A stretch of DNA of 64,000 nt. It comes from Leucocoprinus leucothites. Its lineage: Eukaryota > Basidiomycota > Agaricomycetes > Agaricales > Agaricaceae. The notes below the pieces were generated by a model. That model did not search any database, was not told the origin of the DNA, and was given only the letters and a program-made list of their open reading frames with translations. Positions 12,397 to 24,759 of the stretch are shown here, piece by piece. Within the stretch, counting starts at the first letter, position 1; the number at the start of each line of letters is the position of its first letter. The DNA is taken from NCBI GenBank assembly GCA_013368445.1, contig JAACJO010000007.1, positions 1,674,001 to 1,738,000 of the forward strand, written 5' to 3'. The translations under genes were made by a program, and so were the position numbers.

Positions 12397-14518
12397 CTAG
12401 AAATCTGAGGTCTCTCTGATGAGCCTCTCTGCCTCGGATGAACGAGGTTTGATAGAACATTCAAACGGCTTGGGGTGGCTTGAACGACGAATTTAGCAAT
12501 GTGTCAGTGCCCAATGACAGCTCCTGGCCCCAAAGAAACTCACATAACTAGGTTTGCGGTGAACTCCACGTTCGGTGGTCCACTTTTGGCGGGAAGGATA
12601 TCGAAGAGGGATAAAATTGTAGCTATGGCTATGAAGATTATATCTTCGGCGAAGTACTTTCCCGGACATGTTCTATGAATGTGGAATCGATTGGAGCGAT
12701 CGGTCACAGATGGACCTCAAGACCCTCACCTGCGGCCATATCCAAATGCGAACGTTCGAGGGTCTGGAGAATCCGGGGACAGGAAACGCTCTGGTAGCAG
12801 CTTGTCTGGTTCAGAGTAGTTACCGGAATCATGGAGGATGCCCCTAGCAAAAGTATTGGTTTGTGGCTCAGACAGCGTGAAAACCCTCTTCTTTGCCGTA
12901 CCAACTATTTGCAATAATCACTGCGCCGGCAGGAATGTGATATCCTAGATACTCATCGTCCTCGGCGGCTAAGTGAGGTAAACCTGACAGAAAACGATGT
13001 GAACAAGAGAAGACGTAATTTGACAGTGAGATTACCTGTGGGGCTAGGGTAATACAGTCGAAGAAGCTCAAGATAGAGAGCACTAATGTATGGCAGTGAG
13101 CCTCGATCCGCGAAAGATGGTAGCCGTTGAGGTTCAAGAACCATGTCCAGTTGATTCTGAGCTTTGCGCTGTACATCAATGTTTAGTGCCATCGTCATGA
13201 TGAAGCTGTTTAATAGACTGGTGCTCTGATACAAATGGTCAGAAGGGTTCTTCAGGAAGATGAGGCGTCTACCCACAGTGTCCGCACCGGCTGAGGATGT
13301 TTCAACATCCAAATTGTCAGATCTACGAAGAGTCACTCACCAGCATAGATAGTAGCTGTCAGCCACCTATAGGATAAATCTTCTTCAAGAGTCCTCGCCG
13401 GTTTGGCTTCCAGTATATCCGCAGTGAGTGACGGCTTGGCGATACCCTCTGACTGTAAAAAGGGGTATGAGCTTTGATTGACCATAACATAATAACATAA
13501 CGTTCCGCACCATCTGCTTCCTTACAAAATCGAAGGGTGTATCTCGCATTTTATCAGCAGTATCCCTGTATAGTCTTGCCTTGCGTTTGAATCCAGCGAA
13601 TGGGAACCAGTCCGGGATGTATTTTACTGGGTAACGTAAGCAGAGATTTGGAAGTTATGCGCCCGTATCTGGAAGGACTCACGGAAAGGGAGTACATCAA
13701 CCAAATATGCACCAGGCTTCACCATTTCACAAAAGTCGGCGCCACACTGCTCTGCTAAAAGAACGAGAGGGTCATCATGTCCATCAATCTCTTGCCCGTG
13801 GCTAGCATTAAAAACAACAGCCGCCACATAACTTCGTGTCATTATCAAATGGAAGTAAGAACTCGTAATAGTCAGAAGCTGAGTTGGCTTACCCTTTTAT
13901 GTGGCATTGGAAGTTCGAAGGTTCATCTAGAAGATGTCCCATGAGTCGGCGGGCCAGTCGCTCTCCAGATTCATGATATCGTGAAAGCTTGCGTGAGGAG
14001 AAAGAATCATGAATGAGCCTTCGGCGCTCGCGAAGCTTGCTATCGTACGGTGCCAATGTGACTGCCTGTTCGTATCCAACCCTATTTCATGGGGTTAGAA
14101 CTGGGCGCACATAATTGTAGGATGGGTCTCACATCTCTCCTGCCATGACAAGGCGCGGACGATCAGCATACTTGGCCCCTTTCTTTTCCAAGATCTCAAG
14201 AGCTGCTTTAGAGTTGCTAAGCACGATTAGGGGCTTTCCGAGGACTGAGAGGTGAATAATGGGCCCTTTGATCAGTCATGTCGGTCAGACTTCATTAATA
14301 TATGGAGTTCATTAAATACCGTATGCTTTCCTCCATTCTGTAAACATCAAATGGCTATGTTCCGAGGGAATTTGGTGAATATTTCCAATCAGTGGCAGGG
14401 GAGTTGGTCCAGGGGGAAGTCGCAGCCATCGATCTCTCCAGATTCTGTACGAGGCATAGGAAAGGGCAGCAAGTAAAACCTTACTGATGAAAGAAATACT
14501 GGCCGAGAGGAATGTCAT
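12397..14518 (-). CDS. Cytochrome P450 monooxygenase, membrane anchored (copy 1)
   Basis: This is a heme-thiolate oxygenase of the ER membrane, supplied with electrons by a P450 reductase. It starts at ATG 14518 with one hydrophobic anchor (ISKVLLAALSYASYRIW) and the hinge RLPPGPTPLPLIGN. Downstream in order: an I-helix AGADT (about 13285), ExxR as ELLR in YISALYLELLRLYYPSP (about 13070), PERF (about 12790), and the heme loop FGYGRRTCPGKYFAED. The heme loop is assembled across an intron and keeps the Cys ligand. The last exon, recovered by splicing at GT-AG near 12535 and 12475, ends RLIRETSDF with TAG at 12399-12397. The first intron has a weak GTATTT donor. All joins examined keep frame, so it looks functional. 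It resembles the OrdA/CYP64-like groups common in mushrooms; the substrate cannot be read from sequence. Confidence 0.88.
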
Positions 14519-15091
14519 CTTGTAAACGGAAAGGACTAGGTTTTACCATTGTACTTTAAGTATGGTGGCAAATCACTCATGTCATTTCAGGCGCCCATCT
14601 GATTGCCCACAATCAGAAAGGAGACTGGAGTCCATTTATAGAACTTCTGGGGGACCTGCCTCTGAATGCGTAGGCCTGAGCACCGTACAATTAACCGCGG
14701 TGTAGATCCAACATAGTCGAGAAGAACGTTCAAAGCTACGAAGCATAATCAACCCTTGAGCCAACGTTTCCAAGAGGATAATGGCATGGACGCTGTCATT
14801 CACCCTGGGAACAAGCACCACCACCGTTTATTGGGATGGGCGCTGGCGTATCTGGTGGACCGCTTGCCTTGCAAGGTCAGACAACACGCCCCTCAAGGGT
14901 TGCCGTGGACTCCTGGGTAATCCGGGAATTAGGGTTAAGATTTGCTTGCGAGAGAGACATACATTATCGCATTAGGAATGAATAACCCAACAGTACATTC
15001 TGCTAAACGATCCTCAGGCTCAACAAGTTTGAAATCTCGAATCTCAGGGCAAGGTGACGTATCACTGAGGAGACGGGGTATACTTTCATGC
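14519..15091. other. Spacer between the two P450 genes
   Basis: This is 573 bp between tandem minus-strand P450s. It must contain the promoter of copy 1 and the terminator region of copy 2. No conserved ORF or clear TATA was identified. Confidence 0.5.
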
Positions 15092-17327
15092 CTAGGCCGA
15101 TGTGAGGCCCTTCGCCGATTTAAGGAGGGTTGCAGCATCAGGACTTCGGGGGGTCATGATGCAGTTGAATGTTTCAGGACGTCTGAGGAAATGAAAGGGT
15201 CAGAAGGAAAGTCAAAATTTCCACGGACTTTGGACGGACATAACGAAACCAGATGGAAAATTTGACGGTTCAAGTGGTTGGCTAGGACAAATGTCAAAAA
15301 CTGCCAGGAACGTGGCAACCGTGATGAATAAGAGGTCGAGAGCAATGTGTTTCCCTGGACAATGCCTGCAAGAAGCATTTAGGATGTCTCCGAGCTGCTT
15401 CGTGCTGGTCTCTCTCACCGGCGACCAGAGCCAAATCCGAGCTCGACAAGATCGGTCCCTGTATCTGTCTTGGCGATAAATCTGTCTGGATTAAACTCCC
15501 AGGGGTCTTGAAAGTTTTGAGGATCACGGAGAATCTCCCTGTACACAATGCCGAAGATTTCAGGAACACAACTTTGAACCTCCGTTTCGAGAGAGATCGA
15601 ACCAGGTGTTGGACATAACCATAGTTCCAGCAGGAATGTGTTGACCCTCGTATACATCGTCGGAAGAAGCTACGTGAATGAATCCTAGATCGCCGTTAGT
15701 CAGATCACTCAATATTTTCGAGATGGCATGCAATACCCAAAGGTGCCGGGATATTGAGTCGAAGGACCTCTTTGCAGAATGCCGTGACATATGGCAGGTT
15801 TTCCCTGTCTTTGAGAGTGGGAAGACTCCCAGATCCAATAACCTTGTCGATCTCGGCCTGGCCTTGACGCTGTATGTCCTGGTGGTTTATCAAGGCGATG
15901 ATCGCATATTGTATTGCAATGCAGGTCTTGAACCTTAGTGTGTATCGGGACTCAATATACGAGGTTAAGTTACTCACAGTGTCTGTCCCAGCTCCAGGGT
16001 CGGTCAATTATTGGGTACGACATCTCTCTTAAAGATGACTCACCAAGGAGCAGGTTCGACGTCATGGTTGGAAAATCAAGCTCCTTTTCCAGTTTCGAAG
16101 TTCCCCGTCGGGCGAGAATTCTACTCAAGAAGGACTCTGACGCTTTTGCCTCGAGCTAAATGATATGAGATAGATGTATCGAGAATAAGCTAGCCAAAGG
16201 GATGGAAACTTACGACCCGTTGTTTGGCCTCGTAGTAAGGCAAGGTTCGGAACTTGGATGCGGTTTTACACCATTCAATTGCCTGTCGCTTGGGACTGAA
16301 AGGAACCCACGATGGGACATGCCGCACTAAGAGTGGGGGGAGCGAGTAAAAGCTTATGTCGCAATGCATTTTCGAATACTCACAAAAGGGCAGTGAATCG
16401 ACGAGAAATTTGCCAGGCAAGGTGAGATTAAGAAAGTCTATAGCACATTGAGATGCCGTCGTAATATGATGTGCGTGTTCCTCTCCAGCGTCTAGACCAT
16501 AAATAATCTTCAATAGGACTGTACCAGTATGCCTGGGAGGAGACTTTAGATCATGGTCCAGATAAGGTTCTTATGAACATACTGTTTCACGATCTCCGCC
16601 GCATTTTTCGGATCATCGAGTAGGCTAAGCGCCAGCTTCGTTGTTTGAGCCTCGAGATACTCATGGAAATGGCCAATTTTGTCCTTCCCAAAAGTCCCCG
16701 AAATCAATTTTCGTTGTTCGCGATAGACGCGGTTATGTGGTGACATGATCATCATATCTTTGTAGCCGACGCTTATAAAACTGGTTAAAGCTGGAAGAAC
16801 AAGAGGCACTGATAAATTGGCAGATTGATACGTACATCTCCCCAGCCATTACAAAGCTAGGACGGTCGGCATACTTTCCACCCCTCCTTTCGAGTAAATC
16901 AACCGTGGCTTTGGCGGAGTTAAGCACCACGAGAGGACGTCCAAGAAGGTTAAGATAAATAACTGGGCCTAAAGAGATGTGGGACATCGTGGCAATGGCA
17001 TTATGTGAGTAAGGGTGTTTGACAATCGGTGAAGTTAGCCAACATAGGTAAAAGATTCGGTGAAATTGGCAATCGAGGTGAGCAACAGAGGGTTCAATGT
17101 AGGGTTCAGAGGGGTTATGGTAGTCACGTACCGTATTTCTTTCCCCACTCTGCGAATTGAATCCAGGGCGCGGTAGTAGGCATGTCGAAGAAGTTGCCTA
17201 GTATCGGAAGACCTGGTGGACCTGGTGGATACGCCTCGGCAGGGCGTCGAAGTCTCCACAGCAGAATGGGTATAATGGTTGTGAGTGATGAGAGTAGGAA
17301 ATAGTGCAGTAACCACGGTGGATCCAT
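15092..17327 (-). CDS. Cytochrome P450 monooxygenase, membrane anchored (copy 2)
   Basis: This is a paralogue of the neighbouring copy in the same orientation. I start at ATG 17327 (MDPPWLLHYFLLSSLTT, a membrane anchor followed by PPGPPGLPILGN). The frame continues upstream, but only with a TTG. Motifs in order: GKYADRPSFVMAGEM, the I-helix SNLLLAGTDT assembled across an intron near 16040, ExxR in CKEVLR (about 15770), FNPDRF (about 15500), and the heme loop GFGSGRRHCPGKHIAL, also spliced (intron ending near 15375). The final exon, after a GTCCGT donor near 15250, reads RPETFNCIMTPRSPDAA and stops with TAG at 15094-15092. All joins that I checked keep frame. The C-terminal exon structure parallels copy 1, which supports tandem duplication. 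Substrate unknown. Confidence 0.87.
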
Positions 17328-17851
17328 GTCGGTACTGGGCCACAGAGGCAAGTAGGGGCCCTCTTATACAAAATCCTCAGATGGGTAGAGCAAACTCGGT
17401 CCATTCTTGTGTGACAGTCGAGCCTATGGTCATGTCAAGTACACGAGCACTCCTATCTGAGAGGACGCAAGGTTCGGGCTTGAAGAAGAAATGAATGTGG
17501 TCCTGGAGCCAACAATGTGTGAGCCAAACCCAGTTGTACGGGTCCGTCGAACACATATGCAGTCAAGGCGACGCAATGACAGAGATGCTCGGCGTTCGTC
17601 AGACGCATCAAGGTGCCAGCCGACTCGAAGCATGATATTTGACGCAGGATTTTCACACAATGTACAGCTCACTGAAGGCATCCAGTCAGCACAATAACCT
17701 CCCGGTAGGAGACTTCCTTAAGTACGTACGAATACCAAACAAAAACCCCATTTTAAGAGATAAGATATATCAGCAGATGATTTTAAACCAAACACAACAA
17801 CGTCAGAACACAACCAGTGATATCAATAACCAGCCCGAATCCATATCCACT
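17328..17851. other. Spacer between P450 copy 2 and the aminotransferase
   Basis: This is 524 bp holding the promoter of P450 copy 2 and the 3' end of the aminotransferase transcript. The short ORFs here are not conserved in anything I recognise. Confidence 0.45.
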
Positions 17852-19616
17852 CTAATCCACGACGACGCTCCACTTGCTAGGTATGGTCCCAGTCTGCCTG
17901 CCAACCAACTCCTTCCAGATGGTCCTCGATACAGGTCCCATACCATCAGCTCCGGTCGGAATAATGACATCCTCACCCAAATAACCAATCTTGTCCACGG
18001 TGGTTATTACAGCCGCCGTACCAGCGCCAAAAAGTTCAACAAGTGAGCCATTTTCGGCGGCAGCCTTCACTTCCTTCATTGACACGGAACGCTCTGTGAC
18101 AACCATTTTGTCGGGAAGTTCGAATTTCTGGGTGCCGTTTGCGTGGGAGCGGGCGAGCGAGAGCACAGAGTCGCGCGTTACACCAGGGAGGATCATTCCG
18201 TCAAGTGGAGGTGTGACAAGTTCGTGAGCTGCATAGATCATTTAGACATTAGTCCGCTATTCAAGGAAATGATAACTGAGAGGATCTAATGGAGAAGGAC
18301 ATACTGCCGTCGGCATGCTTGAACACAACGAAGAGATTCATAGTTCCGACCTAAACATCGGATCTTAGCCATATGTTCCATGACAGCACCTTAGGTGAAC
18401 CGATAACCTACCTCAGTCAGATAGTGCTCCGGACCATGAAGCCACAAGTTTTGCGCATAGCCAAGTTTAGCAGCGGCCTTTTGAGGCATGACGCCTGGGG
18501 CGTAATTAACTCCAAGTTTGAATGCGCCAGTGCCTAGAAGAGGGCGGATGGGAGTGTCAGATGTCTTTCGGACATTAAATAGGGGCAACAGAAATGTACC
18601 TCCTGGGGCTGCGCGAACGTACTCGGTGGTACCATGAAGTGATACAGGTTTGAAGCCGTTCGGATAGTATGGGCCTACGGGACAACAGATGACGTAAAGG
18701 AGCGCCTCAGAGGGAGGGTTAACACCAATGGCTCGCTGTGTGCCAACTGAGGCGGAAATAAGTGGTCGATTCAGCCGAGAAATGGTCATGTTACTGACTC
18801 ATAGTTGGTCGGATGTAAAGACTGTGTCCTGGTTCTGTGGGTATCCAGCGTGAATCGAGTCGGACAAGTCGTTTGATCAACTCTAATAGTGCCTCTCCAT
18901 TGAAACCCTAAAAGACATTTTGAAAAACACCAATCAACCATGAACGGTATAGCGTACCGGAAGTGCAATTCTCTGAGCACTAGTGTTCATACGCCTCATA
19001 TTCATATCAGGCCGGAAGAGTGTGATCGTTCCGTTGGTCTGCTGATATGCCTTCATTCCCTCGAAAATGGTTTGTGCATAATGCAACACCGTGCAGCTAG
19101 GTTCTAACGACAGCGGGCCGTCTGAGGTAGAAGAAAAATCAATTTCATGACATCAACGGGCGAATCAACCAATAAAAACATACACGGCTCGATACGGGGT
19201 GCAGCCCAGCCGGACTTAGCTGACCATGGGATCATCAACATGTGGTCGGTCTATATTAACACAAAGACGTCAACGAAGATCATTCCATAGGAACTTGCGT
19301 GGGTGTTCCGCTCACGAAGGTGTGGCCAAATACCAGATCCTTTGATAGGGGAGGGGTTTTAGGTTTCGTTGTACGGTTAATTTCAAGCTTGGAAGGCTAT
19401 GAAGAAAATCAGGTTTTTGACTCTGGAGTGTTGGATGAGTCGCACATCAATGTCCGGAAGTGTAACTTGGTCTGCAGCCACTGGTATATCAAGAAGCGAA
19501 CTCTTGAACCTAGTTCCGCTGGTATATGAGGCACCCCATGAAGGTCGAGAGAGAGGTCCGGATGCTGAGGATAGTCTCGAGGACGAGCGTGTAAGGTGGC
19601 GAAAAGGTAGTGACAT
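17852..19616 (-). CDS. BAT1: Branched-chain amino acid aminotransferase, mitochondrial type
   Basis: This is a fold-type IV PLP enzyme that interconverts Leu/Ile/Val and their 2-oxo acids with 2-oxoglutarate/glutamate. I start at ATG 19616 (MSLPFRHLTRSSSRLSSASG), a basic Ser/Arg-rich presequence that suggests mitochondrial import; upstream in frame there is only a TTG. Family blocks follow: PSKLEINRTTKPKTPP, LVFGHTFTDHMLMIPW, YAQTIFEGMKAYQQTNG, FRPDMNMRRMNTSAQR and SLYIRPTM. The PLP lysine lies in GAFKLGVNYAPG and is followed by LWLHGPEHYLTEVG, then GMILPGVTRDSVL and FGAGTAAVITTVDKIGY near the C-terminus. The stop is TAG at 17854-17852. At least five introns separate these blocks and the joins I checked keep frame. 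Location beside two P450s could be coincidence. Confidence 0.9.
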
Positions 19617-20895
19617 GGTCCGGTGTTGGGAGGAGGGAAGCAAAGGAATATCGGGACGGGCTTAGGTCAAATATTCTTCCCCGGTGAGGAAGAGCGTGAC
19701 ACTGTACAGGATGTGACTAAAAAGAGGCGCGTTCTGTCACGCGACTGGATAAGAGGGTTACCGGAGCTTGGCAACTCAGAGAAGAGTGACTAAGTCTGGC
19801 ACTCGAGTGGGGAAGTAAGTTAGAGGCTGACAAGCCCATAGATATGAACTCCATCCGGGTCAACAGTACTCCGAGCTTTCTGACTCAACTAGGGGGATTA
19901 CTCGGCGCTTGGCTTGCGTACAGGATGGTGAAGAGCAGGACCGAATTTTCCGAACAACATCGGACGAATTAAATCCTTTGAGAATTGAATGCATTATGGC
20001 ATTAATTGTATTCGATTCTCAAAGGATTTGATTATGCACCCACACTCGACTTCATCAGTGCTCCTTGCCCCATGCTCCTGTAGTGGTGGTATCATTGATA
20101 CTACTATGAATCTATCTCAGCTTCATGATAGAGCTCTGATGCTTTTATCTACTACTGGGGTGTACTCAGTCCTCGTACGGCGCCAGCGAGGTGGATCAAC
20201 AAACAAAGCTCAGAAGCTCAGAATCAACCGATGAGCCGCATGTACATCTCCACGCTATCTAAATTCCCTATAAGTATTATCTTTCACCGCCTTCCCTATA
20301 ACCACCTGAGTCACAGGGTGTGTGGATGGGAATCAAATTCTGAAATGAATCACTCTAACCCTCCGATAGATCGGTTGTATGACCAAAACTCATGACAGAA
20401 TGTGAACAGAATATGAGCATGTTAAGTAGTTTACGGAATAAGTAGATGACGGTGGGTAGAACAAGACTAGGTATGATATATGCCTCAGATCTCAGAGCCT
20501 GTGGGTAATCTTACCAAGTAACTGTGTTGCCGATCTCTGGATATATACTCTTTCTGTTTTCCTGTGACCCGGCGTCGTGGTACTAGCAATTGCGAAGCAT
20601 TAAACCCCACACATGACCTCCGAATTGACTCAAACCCGCAGCCTGAGGCTGGAGGATCCTCCGGACCTCCAAGCAATCTTTCGCGACTCTGAGTTACGCA
20701 CTTACTGGATGTGACATTGTTCTACTGTAAGTCAGGCCGCTCGCCGCAGTTCTCGAGCACGTGACTTTATTGACCCCCAAATCCAATACTAGAATTCATG
20801 CTCGCCTTTCGGAGTTGAACTTCATTGATAACTTATATGATTATTGCTCTTAGTCTGTTCTATTAGTTCCACGGGCCTGAGCTCTCAGCCCCTCC
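19617..20895. other. Intergenic region between divergent BAT1 and F-box genes
   Basis: This 1.3-kb interval holds the two divergent promoters and a long hairpin at 19967-20033, described separately. No conserved ORF was found. The longest ATG-like frames are short and unrecognised. Confidence 0.5.
19967..20033 (+). repeat. 27-bp inverted repeat forming a stem with G:U-only mismatches
   Basis: The left arm (19967-19993) and right arm (20007-20033) are separated by a 13-nt loop. Of 27 positions, 24 are Watson-Crick. The other three (19970/20030, 19986/20014, 19991/20009) are all T opposite G, or G opposite T, on the plus strand, so a plus-strand RNA would pair along the full 27 bp. On the minus strand the same positions would be A:C mismatches. 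Candidates are a small-RNA precursor, a transcription terminator or cruciform, or a decayed palindrome of a miniature transposon. Confidence 0.8.
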
Positions 20896-22453
20896 ATGTC
20901 CCAACGCGAGTTCAGCGTCAGTTGATCATCGCCCGTCTTCTAAATCTCAATAACATGCTGATGCCTTCTTTACCCAGCCTACAGCCCAGCAACGTGGCTC
21001 GTCTCATTCCTCTTGCCAAGAAACCTCGACCTCTTCTCTAATTCGTGCCAAAATCAATGAGACTGAAGCCATTATCACCAAAGCTACTCAGACGCGCTAC
21101 ATTCTATGTCGCCAACTTAATGATATAAACGATAAAACCCGCGTATTTCCCCCCGAAATCCTCTCAATGATTTTTGTCTATGTGTATGACATGTCGAGGG
21201 TCGAGTTAGCTGATTATGTTCTCACTTTGGGTCACGTCTGTTCCCGCTGGCAAGACGTGACGTGGTCGACACCTTCACTTTGGAGGAACCTGCACTTGTG
21301 GATCCGCGCTACTATGAGGACCACGGTCCTTGACAAAACTCTTCTCCACCTAAAAAATATAGGCCATCTCACTCTGAAGCTGAACCTCCGCTTCTCATCG
21401 TGCGCGTTCTCAGAAGGATGGAGACACAGCCTGGTCTTCTGGAGGTTGCACGAAATCCTCTTTAACTCGAATAACTCGGGAAAAATTGGGCGTTTGGAGC
21501 TCTTTGGACATTTTCCAGAGAGGGAGTGGGTTTCCTATATATCAAGCCAATTTTCCCGGCTTGAATATCTGAAAGTGCATCCAGAGATCCGGGTTGTTCC
21601 TTCAAATAACACAGTTGAGTTTCACAACATTCCAAGCCTATCAACGCTCGAGATAGACAATTTTGGATGGGACGTCAGTTTATCAAACACCCTCGAACAT
21701 ATCACAACGCTTGTTCTCGCAAGAACTTCCATAACAACATGTCTCCAACTCCTCATTGCTTGCACCAATCTTGTTACGTTCCATTGCACCAATCCCTCGG
21801 AAGGCGTGTTTGCAATCGCCGAGGAAGATCTGGATGACTTCTTTCCACGGACAATCACTTTTTCCCGACTCGAAGATATCATACTCGATTATCATGACAA
21901 TGAGCTATGGTTTGAGCTATGGGATCGCGTTCATGATCTATCAGCTCTGCGTCAATTTCACTGGAGGATTGAGCCTTCCGATGTTTTCTCCAGCCCGGGC
22001 TCTGCTGCGAGGCAGATTTCGACAATTCTTGGCACTTCGACTTCAAGCCTTACGGCGTTGGCGTTGAATGGTGCATTTACGTGGAATACAGAGTTTATAC
22101 GGGAGCTCTTTGACTGTATTGATGGTGTCGAGATTCTCGATCTTACCGTCGGATTCACAACCTTGTGTGGAGTATACCAAGCACTGTCACCTCAAGGAAA
22201 CGAAAGGCTCTTGTTACCTGCTTTAAAACACCTACGGATTAGCCCTGCTCTACCTGGCATGAAAATATCGCCTGTCTCGTCGATCGATTTGCTCCGGCAA
22301 AGAATGGGGCGGAAGAAAACGGCATTCCGTTTGGATATTTTCCATGGGTGGCCTCTGGAGGTACGGGAAATACTTCGGGAGTTGATCAAGGAAGGCGAGT
22401 GGGAGTTGGAGCTATGGGACGGGGATCTTGTGAAAGAGGATTGGTTGTATTGA
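20896..22453 (+). CDS. F-box-like/LRR protein
   Basis: F-box proteins are substrate adaptors of SCF ubiquitin ligases and are strongly expanded in mushroom fungi. The large exon is open from an upstream stop near 20955 but has no ATG before the F-box. I therefore infer a 21-nt first exon, 20896-20916 (MSQREFS), then a 61-bp intron (GTCAGT...CCCAG), then 20978-22453. That gives 498 aa in frame. After a Ser/Gln-rich linker comes a coiled segment (AKINETEAIITKATQTRYIL), then the F-box-like core FPPEILSMIFVYVYD...HVCSRWQDVTWSTPSLWRNLHL typical of Agaricomycetes. Irregular leucine-rich repeats cover the rest, with no recognisable catalytic domain. The target is unknown. The start exon is an inference from splice motifs and phase. 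Confidence 0.82.
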
Positions 22454-24759
22454 TCGTTTAAAGATTAATGTTAGAACCACTGCCGAGTGCAAGCGAGCAC
22501 CGATACTGTAGCAATCAGCGTAGCTGTCAATTGGAGGGCAGTAATTGTTTGGCATTACTCAATGTATCTGAAAATAATAATTATTGCAGCCCATCTACAT
22601 CTTGTCTTGTCTCTCAATGCATCCTCACCAGACTTAGTCAACTTTGGTGGTGCACGGAATCCCTACACAACACCATTGTCTCATTCTCGTGGCTCAGTTG
22701 AAAAACAGTCTCTACCAGAAATCTCAGTTACAGAACCTCCTGCTACTGAGATCGAACAAAAACTGTTAGTTAAGAGTGCTCGGGAGAAACCATGAGTGAC
22801 GTCTCGACCCCTTGGGTCTCCCAGAGGTCCTGCAGATGGACAACTTGAATCCAATCGGTGCTGCCTGGCCTTTTTTGGGTCACATCCGGTGGTGTAGTTG
22901 ATGAAAGACCGCTGAGGACGTGAGCAAGCAGCTCTCCTTCGCGTTCTTGTTTCCGCCACCAGTATGTCACAAAAACAGCATGCTGAGCATGGCGTAAGAT
23001 TGGGAAGGGGGCGCACTAGATGTGGCAGTACCATACAAAGTTTGAAGGCTCTTTCGATTAAAAACAGAAAGGTTTATGATAGAAAAGATCATTGTATATA
23101 GCGGACAAAAAATCTAACAAGCTCTAGAGAAACCCTAAGCCTTATGATACCAAGTGGATAGTCGAGAGGCTATAAATGGATGGAGTATGACTTTATGTGA
23201 GGCTTCTACTGATGAGGTTTTGGCAATAGTACGGAGGATAGGTTTTCTGCTACTTCGAACCTGCAGCGCGCTTTTGATCATGTGCCTATACAAGCTTTGT
23301 TGGTAGAACAGGTCCCCTTGTCACCCCAGGAGCTTGCAATGTTGCCAGTGAGCGCGAGGAACCTTATTTTGGGTGTTGTGCGCGTTCGTGGCTTCCCCCC
23401 GAGTATTTGGTCCGTTTATTATTTGTTTTTGGTCGAAGAGTGGGATATATGGAATACCGGATGGTGTCTTGTTAGTTTCGCTTTCGTGCCTATGAACCGT
23501 CAGTGACTCTGCTCCTCTCTCCCTTTATCACACTACTTTGTTCACGAACTTCTTCCGTGCCCGCCTAAAGACTTGAATTGTTGTTGCTAGACCTTAGGCC
23601 TTAGGGCTGGTGGGGCTCGTTCAACCTCGGAGTGCGACGTTGGGCTTATACAAGAGCACATTCGGCTGCTACGAAGGCCTTTCTTCGGAATCTTCTGTGA
23701 AGATGTGATTATGCCTAGGCGCACAGATGACAGACGCCACGTCCGGTCTAGCTAATTGTGAGTCTTGATGGTGGCACTACTGATAAACAGTGACGGCCTC
23801 ACGACGGTACGAGAGAAGAAGCCTGCTCAGCAGAAAAAGAGTCGCCCGTTTGAGCCCATTGCAGACCGTAAGAGTATAGTACTCTCAGACAGGTGAAAGG
23901 AAGAGGTTGGAAACGTAGATTCGGTTTTTAGTACTTTGAGATTTCTTCAGAATCCTCGAGTCCTTGACTTCTAGCTGGCCTTTGCATGATGCATGGAACT
24001 TTGATGATCATTATTTCGACAAAGGTCGAGGACTAGAAGAGAGAGATTCTTTCGCTACTCGACAAATGTATATATATTTCCAGCGGTCGGCGGTATAGGA
24101 TGGTTCGCGAGATATGGCATCCTGCACCCGTGAACGTGGTAATGCGTTGCGAACGACTCCATGTGATAATCTCTAACTGTGGTCTATGGAGGGTTGGCAC
24201 GAGGGGGTTGCAGATATGTTAATGCGTCTCGTTTCAGCTATTTCATTGGTACGAGTAATGCTGCCAGAGGAATTTGGCCAATTATTGGCCAGAAAGTCAG
24301 GCCGACAGTCATAACGTGCATTCTCGTGGTATACATCTATCTGAATTTTGCAACTCGGTTCGCCAAGTACAAGGCTTTCAATGGAGGATTCGCATTGGCC
24401 ATTTTGGAAGCACAAAAAAGAAAAGAGCGCCTTTATGAAACGAGGACAATGGGAGGAGCTAAAGAGTTGTGGGAACGGAGTTGAGCGATCAGAGGAGAGC
24501 ACGTGGCATGAATTTACGGCTCTGAGGGCGAGAGTTTCTGCACTCTTCTACGCCGTGGCCAACGTCTCCTGACGTTTCTCTTCCCTTGGTCGCTGGGTTT
24601 CTTCCCTTCTCCCTCTATACCCCTTCCCCATCATACGGATAGTGACCGGCACCAACCCAAGTTTCCCACTGCTCATCACGGGCACACGGCCTCTCTGCTT
24701 CCGTATCACCCGACTACAAGCATAGTTTTCTGCCTTTAATTCCTCTTCAGACTTCCATC
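22454..24759. other. Gene-poor interval upstream of the UPA2 homologue
   Basis: This 2.3-kb interval shows only short frames. Those near 23282 and 24179 begin at GTG, not ATG, and I do not recognise their products. The C/T-rich stretch at about 24570-24640 is the likely core promoter and 5' UTR of the large gene starting at 24760. Confidence 0.5.

Noticed and set aside
14519..17351. P450 copies as pseudogenes, because of fragmented frames
   Set aside because: The fragmentation is explained by short GT-AG introns. The joins examined, including those at both heme loops, restore frame and key residues.
12397..19616. Secondary-metabolite gene cluster
   Set aside because: Two P450s and an aminotransferase alone, without a core synthase, transporter or regulator, do not make a cluster.
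24179..24484. 101-aa plus-strand ORF
   Set aside because: It begins at GTG, contains no known motif and lies in the spacer before the UPA2 promoter.
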